Source: Bradyrhizobium sp. CB1650 | Lineage (GTDB): Bacteria > Pseudomonadota > Alphaproteobacteria > Rhizobiales > Xanthobacteraceae | NCBI RefSeq assembly: GCF_029761915.1 | Contig: NZ_CP121695.1 | Span: 1,579,501 to 1,643,500 of the forward strand | Direction of reading: 5' to 3' | Length of the DNA stretch: 64,000 nucleotides | Shown: one piece after another, positions 30,045-39,229 of the stretch | How positions within the stretch are numbered: position 1 is the first letter of the stretch | Layout of the letters: each line of letters begins with the position of its first letter | Position numbers and translations under genes: made by a program | Notes under the pieces: generated by a model | What the model saw: only the letters and a program-made list of their open reading frames with translations | Told to the model about the DNA's origin: nothing | The model's database searches: none

Positions 30045-30281
30045 ATGCCCAAGACTGCCGGGAAGACATTCAACGTCGGCGACCGCGTGAGCTGGAATTC
30101 CGAGGCCGGCCGCGTGCGCGGCCGCATCCTGCGCGTGCACAGGAAGGACATCGACTACAAGGGCTACGTCCACCACGCGAGCCCGGACGATCCGCAATAC
30201 GAGATCAGGAGCGACAAGACCGATCACGTCGCCCTGCACAAGGGCCGGGCGCTGCGGCGGCTGCGGACTCGCCAAGCTTAG
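30045..30281 (+). CDS. DUF2945 domain protein
   Basis: This 78-aa basic protein (FNVGDRVSWNSEAGRVRGRIL, YEIRSDKTDHVALHKGRALRRL) is a DUF2945/hypervirulence-associated TUDOR-like protein, with the SDKTDHxAxHKGxALR ending of the family. Function is unknown. A diverged copy of its first third together with its upstream DNA recurs at 31790-31910, fused to a DUF488 gene. The start ATG is conserved with the family. Confidence 0.85.
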   Translation: MPKTAGKTFNVGDRVSWNSEAGRVRGRILRVHRKDIDYKGYVHHASPDDPQYEIRSDKTDHVALHKGRALRRLRTRQA

Positions 30282-30603
30282 CCAGCCAAATCCGGATCGC
30301 GGTGCGCCCTCAGCCCCCACTTGATACCCTGCCGAAGCGCGACCTCGTGCAAGTCCAAAACCGCGCAGCAAGTACCCACCTCAAATTGGGGTTGTCCCTT
30401 GGCATGGTCATTGGCAATCTGTCGCAATTCAGGGGGCTGCGGGGGCCTTCCAGATCGTGATCGCCACAGGCCATCGACCTCATTGCGGTGATGGCTGATC
30501 CGTTGCGGAGCGGTGCCGGACGTCCTCGCGCGAGGCGAGGGTCGCGTGCAACGTTGGTCGCAGGCTTGGCACTCAGCCTCGGAAGAGAAGCCGGGAGCTT
30601 AGG
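30282..30603. other. Intergenic stretch, no gene seen
   Basis: About 320 bases between the DUF2945 gene and a small membrane-protein gene. Only short Arg-rich frames without an RBS occur. It presumably contains the promoter for the next two-gene unit. Confidence 0.5.
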
Positions 30604-30849
30604 GTGGCAGGAAAGTCGATTTGGCAGAACGAAAACACGTCCGGCTTCGAGTTTGATCGGCCGTGGAAGTGGATGATGCTCCCCGGCGTCGTCATTCAGT
30701 GGTTTCTCTACATGTTTCCGTCGGGAACGTTCGGGCGAGTGGTCTCGGATACTCGGGTCTCGCGCAGTCCTCTGATGACCTACTTTCTCTCCGCCCTCTT
30801 CTATCTTGCGACGCTCGCGACGATCGCTGCTCTTCTTTCCAACACCTGA
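30604..30849 (+). CDS. Small membrane protein, function unknown
   Basis: An 81-aa protein starting at GTG 30604 behind GGGAG. It has two hydrophobic stretches: WMMLPGVVIQWFLYMF (about 23-38) and MTYFLSALFYLATLATIAAL (about 58-77), the latter ending at the C-terminus. It stops 7 bases before a J-domain membrane protein gene, so the two are probably translated from one mRNA. No family was recognised. Confidence 0.6.
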   Translation: MAGKSIWQNENTSGFEFDRPWKWMMLPGVVIQWFLYMFPSGTFGRVVSDTRVSRSPLMTYFLSALFYLATLATIAALLSNT

Positions 30850-30856
30850 AGCTCAC

Positions 30857-31780
30857 ATGCATCCCGTCATTATCTTCATCGTCCTCGCCGCGATCCTTTT
30901 CGTGCTCGCCCTTCCTTACCTGGCGTCGCTGTCGCTGTATTCACTGCCGGTAGCCGTCGCCTGGTGGCTATCGAAGATACCCAAGGGAGACGGGCCGAAG
31001 CTGGCTGACATCCCGGACGAGGCTGGCGACGCGATTCTTGAGCGCTTCAAGGAGCAGAAGAGAGCCGCGGAGGCTCACGTCCAATCCGAGAGGCGGCGTG
31101 GCCGCGCAGCGAATGTCCGCTTCATTGAGCGGGAGGACAGGTTTGAGAACAGATCGAATCTGGGCCAGGGGTTGAATCGCTCGATCGAGGCCGGTCTGGC
31201 CGAGATCGAGGAACTGGACGAGCACATCGAACGTCTTGCCGATCCCGGGCTTCGACGTTTTCTGGCGTGGAGAAACGACTACATCGCTTGGTGCGAGCTC
31301 GGCCGATACCGCGGCGCCGTCCTCGGGGCCGTCCTCGGGACGATCGCCGGTCTGGTCGTGCTCGAGGTCTTCGATGCCGCGCCAAGCACGGTGTTCGTTC
31401 CGAATTTCATCGGGCCAACCATCGTCTACAGTCTCTTGTTCGGATGGGTGGGCGCCTTGCTTGGATTATTCCTCGGCCGTCGGCATCTTGCCACTCGGGC
31501 CGAGGCTGAAATCGAAGCGATGGAGGCGGCGGCCGACGACACGCAAACCGAAGAGCATATTGTCGCTGCGACCATGCCCGACGAGGATTGGCACGAGATT
31601 TTGGGAGTTGCCGCCGATGCTTCGAATGACGATATCCGTCAGGCCTACAAGGCCGCCATCCGCCGCAGCCACCCGGATTTCGTCGCCAACATGAGCGAAA
31701 ACATTCAGCAGGCGGCAGTTGGCGAAACCCAGCGCATCAATGATGCCTATCGGCGGGCAAAAGAACTCAGGGGCTTTTGA
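30857..31780 (+). CDS. Membrane-anchored J-domain protein
   Basis: The 307-aa protein has an N-terminal hydrophobic segment (3-38), a charged coiled-coil-like stretch (60-128), two more membrane helices (~152-170 and ~186-207), and a C-terminal J domain (~244-304) that starts DWHEILGVAADASNDDIRQA and keeps the HPD tripeptide (272-274) needed to stimulate DnaK. The topology puts the J domain in the cytoplasm at the membrane surface. It is the second gene of a pair with the 81-aa membrane protein. A DjlA-like role is possible, but the architecture is different. Confidence 0.8.
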   Translation: MHPVIIFIVLAAILFVLALPYLASLSLYSLPVAVAWWLSKIPKGDGPKLADIPDEAGDAILERFKEQKRAAEAHVQSERRRGRAANVRFIEREDRFENRSNLGQGLNRSIEAGLAEIEELDEHIERLADPGLRRFLAWRNDYIAWCELGRYRGAVLGAVLGTIAGLVVLEVFDAAPSTVFVPNFIGPTIVYSLLFGWVGALLGLFLGRRHLATRAEAEIEAMEAAADDTQTEEHIVAATMPDEDWHEILGVAADASNDDIRQAYKAAIRRSHPDFVANMSENIQQAAVGETQRINDAYRRAKELRGF

Positions 31781-31830
31781 TCGGCAAGAAAGCCGTGGAA
31801 CAGCCCGGCGCCGGCCGGCATTGACGTTCC

Positions 31831-32439
31831 GTGTCCAAGGCAGTCGGGTCGACATTTGAAGTCGGCGACCACGTGAGCTGGAATTCCGAGGCTGGCCCCG
31901 TGCGCGGCCGTCCATTCTTCACGCTTGGCCACGCGACCCGCTCGATCAACGAGTTCGTCGAGCTGTTGCAGAGCGCCTCCGTCAAACGCGTCGTCGACGT
32001 TCGCACGGTACCGCGTTCGCGCACCAATCCGCAGTACAACCTCGAAACCTTGCCGCAATCGCTCGCGGCGCATGCGATCCGTTACGAGCACATCGCCGCG
32101 CTCGGCGGCCTGCGCGGCCGCAAGCGCGAGGTGCCGCGCGCGACCAACGCCTTCTGGCAGAACGACGGATTTCACAACTACGCCGACTACGCCATGAGCG
32201 AAACCTTTCGGACGGGCCTCGCGCATCTGCGCGAACTGGGGCACGAGCAGCGCTGCGCCATCATGTGCGCGGAGACGCTGTGGTGGCGCTGCCATCGGCG
32301 GATCATCACCGACTATCTCATCGCCGCCGGCGAGACCGTGCTTCACATTCTGGGACCCCGAAAGGTGGAGCCCGCCGAGATCAATCCGGCCGCGCGCGTC
32401 CAGCCTGACGGCCATCTGACCTATCCTGCGGAAAGTTAG
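31831..32439 (+). CDS. DUF488 family protein with a DUF2945-derived N-terminus
   Basis: From about residue 28 the 202-aa protein is a DUF488 protein: FFTLGHATRSINEFVELL, VDVRTVPRSRTNPQYN, HIAALGGLRGRK and CAETLWWRCHRRIITDYL with the family's conserved Cys/Arg. Residues 1-26 (FEVGDHVSWNSEAGPVRGR) copy the start of the DUF2945 protein at 30045. The GTG at 31831 aligns with that gene's ATG. A second start, GTG 31900, has GAGG 8 bases ahead and would give a DUF488 protein without the DUF2945 part. Function is unknown. Confidence 0.8.
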   Translation: MSKAVGSTFEVGDHVSWNSEAGPVRGRPFFTLGHATRSINEFVELLQSASVKRVVDVRTVPRSRTNPQYNLETLPQSLAAHAIRYEHIAALGGLRGRKREVPRATNAFWQNDGFHNYADYAMSETFRTGLAHLRELGHEQRCAIMCAETLWWRCHRRIITDYLIAAGETVLHILGPRKVEPAEINPAARVQPDGHLTYPAES

Positions 32440-32492
32440 CCAATCGTCTTCGGTGGGACTATGCTTGCCGCAGCGAAAACGAGGAGGCGTGG

Positions 32493-32962
<470 letters not shown>

Positions 32963-32966
<4 letters not shown>

Positions 32967-33223
32967 AGGATGCGCCGGCCATGAAAGCGATCTGTCTTGC
33001 AACCGTGATGCTGGCGCTGATCGCCTCGAGCGCCCATGCGCGCATCATCGACTGGCAGGCCGAGCTTGCTCGCTGCCGCGCGTTGCGCGAGAACGTCGCG
33101 CCGCTGCTCCAGGCCGGCGAGGGCATCTCCGCCGTTGCGCGCTCTGGCGCTACGGCCCGCCGCTGCGCCTGGATCGAGCGCAGGGCGGCCCGCAAGAAGA
33201 TCACCGGAGTGGAGGCACGCTAG
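32963..33223 (+). CDS. Small exported protein, function unknown
   Basis: An 86-aa protein with a signal peptide (second Met, MKAICLATVMLALIASSAHA, cleavage near ARI). The remaining ~58 residues have two cysteines (CRALRENV and RRCAWIERR) that could form one disulfide. It overlaps the upstream gene by ATGA and the convergent AraC gene by 4 bases at its 3' end. No family was recognised. Confidence 0.6.
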
Positions 33224-34206
33224 GCGCTGATGCCTTGGTCCTTCACGAGAGCGGACGGTGTAATTCCCAATGTCTGCGACGGATGCTCGCCGAACATCGT
33301 GAAGTAATAGTGCGCGAAACGCCCGAGCTCGTAAAAACCCTGCTGCATGGCGACCGACGCCACGGTCGTCGAGCCCGGCGCGCTTTCGCGCAGAATGGAA
33401 TAGATAGTGCACAGGCGTTTGTGCCGCAGAAAGGTGACGGGCCCGAGGCCGAACACCTCCTGAAAGGCGCGATGCAAGGTGCGTCGCGAGACCCTCAGCT
33501 CCGCGCAGATCTCCGAAACGTGCACCGGGCGCGGGCCGGCCTCGTCCAGATAGTCCTCGACCCTGCGTATCAGCCGCCTTGCCGACGGCAGCCAGCCGGC
33601 GTCATCGGGCGGAAGAGACGACATGACGTTGGTGGCCATGCATTCGACGATCGACCGCTTCCAGAAATCCGCGTTCGACGGCGTCAGGGCATGTCTGTGG
33701 GTGCGCAGGTGGGACATGATCTGCACCAGACGGCGCGAAGCGAGCGCGCCGGTGGCGGTGTCCGCTCGGAAATGGCCCCGGCTGCGCCACGTGTCAGGAT
33801 CGCTCAGCCGCATGTCGCCGCCGAACAGCGACGTCACCTCGTTGAGGTCGAGGCGCATGGCCGCGTAGGCGGATGCACCGTGAAAGACGCCGTCATGCTC
33901 GAGCAGCGGCGGAATCACGAGCACATCGTTGAGCTGCATGTCGAATGACCAATGAGCCACGCGCTGCTCCGCCCCCAGCAGCATGCCGATGATCAGCTTG
34001 TCGTCGCTGGAGATGCGCTGCGTGCGCATGCCGACGTTGAAGGCGCCGATGCTGAGGGAGAAATCGCCGATGCCGATATGGGACAATGTGCCGCGTAACC
34101 GTCCGCGCCCAAGCTGCATGACGTCGACGTGCGAGCCGTGGACGGCCTGCTGAAGGCCCTCGAAGCCGTCGAGCTTTCGCGAATCAACCAGAAGGAATTG
34201 CCCCAT
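33220..34206 (-). CDS. AraC family transcriptional regulator
   Basis: The 328-aa protein has a C-terminal double helix-turn-helix of the AraC type (about 215-325): VHVSEICAELRVSRRTLHRA, PVTFLRHKRL and VASVAMQQGFYELGRFAHYY followed by FGEHPSQTL. The N-terminal ~200 residues are a divergent sensor region. It stands alone; the nearest candidate targets are unclear, and autoregulation or control of the region from 34710 cannot be decided. Confidence 0.9.
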   Translation of the reverse strand: MGQFLLVDSRKLDGFEGLQQAVHGSHVDVMQLGRGRLRGTLSHIGIGDFSLSIGAFNVGMRTQRISSDDKLIIGMLLGAEQRVAHWSFDMQLNDVLVIPPLLEHDGVFHGASAYAAMRLDLNEVTSLFGGDMRLSDPDTWRSRGHFRADTATGALASRRLVQIMSHLRTHRHALTPSNADFWKRSIVECMATNVMSSLPPDDAGWLPSARRLIRRVEDYLDEAGPRPVHVSEICAELRVSRRTLHRAFQEVFGLGPVTFLRHKRLCTIYSILRESAPGSTTVASVAMQQGFYELGRFAHYYFTMFGEHPSQTLGITPSALVKDQGISA

Positions 34207-34709
34207 GCCTGTATGGTCATACTGAAGCGCGACAATTCTGCGGCGGCCGACTTAAAATACTACCGCAACGGGAAGTGGGGCGACGACGTGGCTTCGCGTG
34301 TTGAGGTAAATCATCGTCGAATTGGACGCGAAATATTTTGCCTTGGGGCCCTGCGGATTGAAGGATTTGTGACGTGTGTCGTTGAGGCGCACCGGCCCTT
34401 GCGGTGTTGGCACAATCTGCACATCACAGCTACCCAATCTTCCGATACCGTTTGCAACCTAAGCGAGATTCGTAACGAGGCTCCGCGGATCGCGAAATGA
34501 GCGCAGCCGTATTTCATTGCGTGATCAAATAGATGCGCGCGAAAGAGGCAGAGATGTTTACGCAATGCGGCGTCTGCATCTTCTGCCTTCGACGCCAGGA
34601 GGAGGGGGACCAGCAATGTATCCAGCGTACAGGGCGATCCGTCACTGTCGACGCTCGCTGAATTCCGCGCCGTAGCATCGGGTCGGATGCGCGTATCGGA
34701 GTATCCACC
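34207..34709. other. Intergenic stretch, no gene seen
   Basis: About 500 bases between the divergent AraC gene and the formylglycine-generating-enzyme gene, less G+C-rich around 34250-34560. Short frames here show no family resemblance or RBS. It should contain promoters for both neighbours. Confidence 0.5.
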
Positions 34710-35720
34710 ATGCTGCGGGCGGGTCTGGATCGCTGTGAGTGGTTGCCGGATGACGTGAAGACCGGCGAGATGGTCTTCATTCCCGGCGGTACCTTCCGGA
34801 TGGGCTCCGACCATCATTACCCGGAGGAAGCCCCGAGCCATCGCGTGTCCGTCGACGGTTTCTGGATCGACCGCACGCCGGTGACCAACCGGCAGTTCAA
34901 GAAATTCGTCAATGCGACCGGCCACGTCACCGAGGCGCAGATCGTCCCCGATCCCAGGGACTATCCGGGCGCGCTGAAGGAGATGCTCTACGCCGGCTCG
35001 CTGGTGTTTTCGCCGCTGCCGCGCATCACCGATCTGCGAGACTGGAGCCAGTGGTGGAGTTTTATGCGCGACGCCAACTGGCGCCATCCCTACGGCCCAG
35101 GCAGCAACATCAAGGGGCTGGACGATCATCCCGTCGTCCATGTCTCCCATAGCGACGCGGCCGCTTATGCGCGCTGGGCCGGCAAGGATTTGCCGACGGA
35201 AGCGGAGTGGGAGTTCGCCGCGCGCGGCGGCCTCGACGGCGAAGAGTTCGCCTGGGGCGACGCGCTGATGCCCGGCGGCAAGCACATGGCCAATATCTGG
35301 CAGGGAAACTTCCCTGTCCAGAATCTCGGCGAGGATGGGTTCGAGCGTACCTCGCCGGTCATGGCCTTTCCGCCGAACAGCTACGGCCTCTACGACATGA
35401 TCGGCAATGTCTGGGAGTGGACCTCCGACTGGTGGTCGGCGCGGCACGAGGCGGACGCCGCAAAGCCGTGCTGCATCCCGCACAACCCGCGCGGCGGGCG
35501 CGAGGAGACGAGCTTTGATCCTTGTCAGCCAAACATACGCATTCCGCGCAAAGTCTTGAAAGGCGGCTCGCATCTCTGTGCGCCGAATTATTGCCGGCGC
35601 TATCGCCCCGCCGCGCGTCACGCCGAGCCGGTCGATACCTCGACCAGCCACGTCGGATTCAGGTGCGTGGCGCGGCTGCCGGGCCGGGCGCCGGATATAT
35701 CCAGAGTTGGCGCGGCGTGA
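34710..35720 (+). CDS. Formylglycine-generating enzyme (SUMF1-type sulfatase activator)
   Basis: The 336-aa protein is a full-length FGE-sulfatase domain: MVFIPGGTFRMGSD, DGFWIDRTPVTNRQFKKFV, LPTEAEWEFAARGG, YGLYDMIGNVWEWTSDWW and the C-terminal GGSHLCAPNYCRRYRPAAR. Cys290 and Cys295 match the two copper-binding active-site cysteines of true FGE, which many SUMF1-like proteins lack. It should convert the cysteine of CxPSR sulfatases to formylglycine; a sulfatase with exactly that motif lies at 42444. It has no signal peptide, as expected for cytoplasmic action before export or folding. Confidence 0.92.
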   Translation: MLRAGLDRCEWLPDDVKTGEMVFIPGGTFRMGSDHHYPEEAPSHRVSVDGFWIDRTPVTNRQFKKFVNATGHVTEAQIVPDPRDYPGALKEMLYAGSLVFSPLPRITDLRDWSQWWSFMRDANWRHPYGPGSNIKGLDDHPVVHVSHSDAAAYARWAGKDLPTEAEWEFAARGGLDGEEFAWGDALMPGGKHMANIWQGNFPVQNLGEDGFERTSPVMAFPPNSYGLYDMIGNVWEWTSDWWSARHEADAAKPCCIPHNPRGGREETSFDPCQPNIRIPRKVLKGGSHLCAPNYCRRYRPAARHAEPVDTSTSHVGFRCVARLPGRAPDISRVGAA

Positions 35721-35919
35721 TCGGCGTAGTCCGACGCGCAACACGACGCCGCTACGCACCATCCAGATAAAATCGTCAGGAGACTCCGCATCGCGCGGAT
35801 CGGCCGAAGGGAAAACGCCTGTCCTCCCAGCTCTATATGTGGCGCGCAACGGGCTTGCTTCAAGGCCCCGGTCATCGCGTAGAACCCGCGGCCTCAGCCA
35901 CAACTTGGGGGGTCACGAG

Positions 35920-37449
35920 ATGAGCGTATCGAGGTCGGCGGATCGGACACAGGCGGCCGGGCGGATCGCGGGAGCGGCGATCATTGGCCATGCGGTGGTG
36001 ATCGTCGGGGCGGGCCCGACCGGACTGATGCTCGCGGGCGAGCTGCGACTTGCGGGCGTCGACGTTGCCATCGTCGAGCGGCGCGTCAGTCAGGACCTCA
36101 TCGGCACACGTGCCGGCGGATTGCATGCGCGCAGCATCGAGATTCTCGATCAGCGCGGGATCGCGGACCGGTTCCTTGGCGAGGGGCAGGCGGCGCAGGT
36201 CGCGGGGTTCGCCTGGAATCGCCTCGATATCAGCGACCTCCCGACCCGCCATCCCTACGGGCTCGCGTTGCGGCAAAACCGCATCGAGCGCATCTTGGCC
36301 GACTGGGCCAGCGAGCTCGGCGTGCCGATCTATCGTGGGCGCGAGGTGACGGCCATCTCGCAGGACGAGGCTGGCGTCGACATCGACGTGTCCGCCGGAC
36401 CGCCGCTACGGGCGGACTATCTCGTCGGGTGCGACGGCGGACGAAGCCTGGTCCGCAAGGCTGCGGGCATCGACTTCCCCGGTTGGGATCCGACGACAAG
36501 CTGCCTGATCGCCGAGGCCGAGATCACGGAAGAGCCGGAATGGGGCCTCCGCCGGGACGACAAGGGCATCCACTCCTTCTCGCGACCGGAGGATGGGCCC
36601 GTGCGGATCATGGTGACCGAGCGGCTCACCGGACCGATCGGACGGAGTGAGCCCTCCTTGCGCGATCTCAGCGACGCGCTCATCGCCGTCCACGGCACCG
36701 ACTACGGGATCCACACTCCGACCTCGATCTCGAGGTTCACCGACATGGCCCGGCAGGCGGCCACCTATCGGGACAGGCGGGTGCTGCTGGCCGGTGACGC
36801 CGCCCACGTGCATTCGCCGGTAGGCGGGCAGGGTCTCAACACCGGCGTGCAGGATGCGGTGAATCTCGGATGGAAGCTGGCGCAGGTGGTGAAAGGGACG
36901 TCGCCGGAAAGCTTGCTGGACAGCTACCACGCCGAGCGCCATCCGGTCGCCGCGCGCGTCCTGCGCAACACGATGGCGCAGACCGTGCTGCTTCGTCACG
37001 ACGACCGCATCGACGCCTTGCGCGACTCCGTGTCCGAGCTCCTGCGCATGGACGAGCCGCGCAGACGCTTCGGCGCGATGATGTCGGGCCTCGACATCCG
37101 CTATGACCTCGGTGAGGGACATCCACTGCTCGGGCGTCGCATGCCCGATCTCGATCTCGTTACCCGCTTTGGCCCGCTCAGAATGTTCTCCCTGCTGCAT
37201 GGCGCGCGCGCCGTGCTGCTCAATCTCGGCAAGCCCGGCGGCTTAGACATCGCGCCATGGGCGGACCGGGTTCAACTGGTCGACGCCGACTATGCCGGCG
37301 CATGGGAGCTTCCCGCGCTCGGCGCCGTCGCTTCGGCTGCGGCCGTGTTGGTGCGGCCCGACGGATATGTCGCGTGGGTGGGAGACCGAGGCCAGCGCGG
37401 ACTCGTCGAAGCACTGACCACGTGGTTTGGCCCGCCTGCTGCGGTGTAG
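35920..37449 (+). CDS. FAD-dependent aromatic monooxygenase (PheA/TfdB-like)
   Basis: The 509-aa flavoprotein has an N-terminal FAD fold VVIVGAGPTGLMLAGELRLAGV (about 26-50), the DG motif YLVGCDGGRS and the second FAD motif RRVLLAGDAAHVHSPVGGQGLNTGVQ, followed by a C-terminal thioredoxin-like region typical of phenol-hydroxylase-type enzymes. Such proteins hydroxylate phenolic rings with NAD(P)H and O2; actinobacterial relatives also modify antibiotics such as rifampicin. GGGGGG precedes ATG 35920. It lies 199 bases after the FGE gene, same strand. Confidence 0.88.
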   Translation: MSVSRSADRTQAAGRIAGAAIIGHAVVIVGAGPTGLMLAGELRLAGVDVAIVERRVSQDLIGTRAGGLHARSIEILDQRGIADRFLGEGQAAQVAGFAWNRLDISDLPTRHPYGLALRQNRIERILADWASELGVPIYRGREVTAISQDEAGVDIDVSAGPPLRADYLVGCDGGRSLVRKAAGIDFPGWDPTTSCLIAEAEITEEPEWGLRRDDKGIHSFSRPEDGPVRIMVTERLTGPIGRSEPSLRDLSDALIAVHGTDYGIHTPTSISRFTDMARQAATYRDRRVLLAGDAAHVHSPVGGQGLNTGVQDAVNLGWKLAQVVKGTSPESLLDSYHAERHPVAARVLRNTMAQTVLLRHDDRIDALRDSVSELLRMDEPRRRFGAMMSGLDIRYDLGEGHPLLGRRMPDLDLVTRFGPLRMFSLLHGARAVLLNLGKPGGLDIAPWADRVQLVDADYAGAWELPALGAVASAAAVLVRPDGYVAWVGDRGQRGLVEALTTWFGPPAAV

Positions 37450-37456
37450 CACGCTC

Positions 37457-37595
37457 TCGTGCCCCGGACGCAGCGCAGCGCTTCTTCAGCGGTGCGCTGC
37501 AGAGCCGGGGCCGGATGGCAAGGAGCAACCCGAGCGGCATGGGTCCCGGCTCTGCGCAGCAACGCTTGGACGTTGCAGCGCGTCCGGGACACGAG
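37457..37595. repeat. Family E palindrome (CTCGTGCCCCGGACGC...GCGTCCGGGACACGAG)
   Basis: CTCGTGCCCCGGACGCAGCG at the left and GCGCGTCCGGGACACGAG at the right, with GCAGAGCCGGG and CCCGGCTCTGC symmetry inside. It fills the space between two convergent genes. No second copy was seen in this window. Confidence 0.75.
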
Positions 37596-37605
37596 TGCTG
37601 CGAGA

Positions 37606-38397
37606 CTAAGCGTCACCCCGCCAGAACGCCGTTTGCAGCGGAAGCTGATGCCGGATCATGGCGACGCCGTCGATGACCTTGAGGCCGCGTGCGGCACAGG
37701 CTTCCATGAACGCGGTGCGGCGTGCGGCGATGATGTCGAACACCGCGCAATCGCGCGGCAGCCTCATAGGGTCCATCGGCAGCGCGTCTGCCTCATGCAG
37801 ACCGAGCGAGGTCGCATTCACGCAGAGGCCGGCATCGTCGAAGCGCTCCTCGAGGCTGACATCGAGATCGGGAAATTGCCCGCGGAGCCGTGTCGCCAGC
37901 GCCTCGACCGGGCCGGGCGCCTCGTTGAGGATGCGCAGGCGCTTCAGGCCGGCCGCCGCAAGCGCGTGGCAGATCGCGCGGCCGGCGCCGCCCGCGCCGA
38001 TCACCGCGCAGCGACGGTCGGGATCGAAGATGCCGGCCTGGCGCGCCGCATTCAGAAAGCCGCCGCCGTCGAAGGACTCGCCGACCAGCCCGCCATTGGC
38101 CTCGATACGGATGGTGTTGACGACGCCCTCGAATCTGGCGGCGGGTCCGACCTCGTCGCAGAGCTCGAAGGCGGCCGGCTTGTGCGGCATGGTCAGGTTG
38201 AAGCCGGCAGTGCTCGGCGATCTCGCCAATACGCGGATCGTCCCGGCCAGATCTCTTGGCGCGACATCCATCGGCACCATGTGCCAGTCGAGCCCCTGCT
38301 CTTCGAAATAGGGCGTGTAGTGGCGCGGCGCACCGACATGGCCGGCGGGATGGGCGAAGATGAAGACCACACGGGAGGCGCCGGTCGGAAGTTTCAT
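37606..38397 (-). CDS. Shikimate-dehydrogenase-like NAD(P) oxidoreductase
   Basis: The 263-aa protein has the AroE fold: substrate domain with NLTMPHK (catalytic Lys), VNTIRIE and the FDGGGF motif (catalytic Asp), then a Rossmann domain CAVIGAGGAGRAICHALAA. The N-terminal shikimate-binding serines (SxS in HSKSP of AroE) are replaced by GHVGAP, so shikimate is an unlikely substrate. It starts 4 bases after the ABC permease stop as the last gene of the transporter operon, which suggests a role on the imported compound. Confidence 0.85.
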   Translation of the reverse strand: MKLPTGASRVVFIFAHPAGHVGAPRHYTPYFEEQGLDWHMVPMDVAPRDLAGTIRVLARSPSTAGFNLTMPHKPAAFELCDEVGPAARFEGVVNTIRIEANGGLVGESFDGGGFLNAARQAGIFDPDRRCAVIGAGGAGRAICHALAAAGLKRLRILNEAPGPVEALATRLRGQFPDLDVSLEERFDDAGLCVNATSLGLHEADALPMDPMRLPRDCAVFDIIAARRTAFMEACAARGLKVIDGVAMIRHQLPLQTAFWRGDA

Positions 38398-38401
38398 GAC
38401 G

Positions 38402-39229
38402 TCACCCCTTGACCGCGCCGGCCGTGAGCCCGGAGACGAGATAACGGCGCACTGCGAGCGAGAAGATCAGCACCGGCGCCATCACCAGCGAGCCGCCGGC
38501 GGCGATCTTGCCCCATTCCCACCCCTCATAGTTCATGAAGTTGACGACGGCGACTGGCGCGGTGCGCGCATTGGTCCGGGTCAGGATCAGCGCGAAGAAG
38601 AAATCGTTCCAGGCATAGAGGAAGCAGAGGATCGCGGTCGCGGCGATGCCGGGCGTCACCATCGGCAGCACGATCTTCGTGAACACCGTGCGCGTCCGCG
38701 CCCCATCGACCAGCGCGGCCTCTTCCAGCGAGATCGGCACCGTGTCGAAGAACGGCTGCATCATCCAGATCACCAGCGGCAGGTTGAAGCTGGTGTAGAC
38801 CAGCACGAGGCCGGTGATGGTGTCGAGCAGGCCGATCCAGCGATAGAACAGGAAGAAGGGGATCGTGAACGCGATCGGCGGCGCCATTCGCGTCACCAGA
38901 ATCGCAAAGCTCAGGCCGTGCTTGCCGCTTCCGGCCCAGCGCGACAGCGCGTAGGCCGCAGGGACCCCGCACAGCAGCGCCAGCGCGGTCGAGAGCGAGG
39001 CGCTGAGCAGGCTGTTGACGAAGGAGGCCGAGAACGCGCTGTGCCAGAGCGAGATGTAATTCTCCAGCGTCGGGGTGAAGATCAGCGGCGGCGGGAATTG
39101 CAGGATCTGGTCGTTGGACTTGAAGCTCATCTGCAGCAGCCACAGGAACGGCGAGAGCAGGACGAGCAGCGTGATGCTGATCGCGACCAGCCGCCCCGGC
39201 GTCGCATGGCGTGCGGAAAGTTCGCTCAT
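38402..39229 (-). CDS. Carbohydrate-type ABC permease (MalG-like)
   Basis: The 275-aa integral membrane protein has six predicted helices and the EAA loop (LEEAALVDGARTRTVFTKIVLP) that docks to an ATPase. It begins in an ATGA overlap with the upstream permease stop. The type matches MalG/UgpE partners of sugar importers. No ATPase gene is in the window. Confidence 0.92.
   Translation of the reverse strand: MSELSARHATPGRLVAISITLLVLLSPFLWLLQMSFKSNDQILQFPPPLIFTPTLENYISLWHSAFSASFVNSLLSASLSTALALLCGVPAAYALSRWAGSGKHGLSFAILVTRMAPPIAFTIPFFLFYRWIGLLDTITGLVLVYTSFNLPLVIWMMQPFFDTVPISLEEAALVDGARTRTVFTKIVLPMVTPGIAATAILCFLYAWNDFFFALILTRTNARTAPVAVVNFMNYEGWEWGKIAAGGSLVMAPVLIFSLAVRRYLVSGLTAGAVKG

Noticed and set aside
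34207..34709. Short frames in the AraC-FGE gap (for example 34252-34437 minus)
   Set aside because: No RBS, no recognisable motif, and composition like non-coding DNA.
34311..35903. A 530-codon minus-strand frame opposite the formylglycine-generating enzyme
   Set aside because: Arg/Ala/Gly-rich shadow; the plus strand encodes a clear FGE with all catalytic residues.
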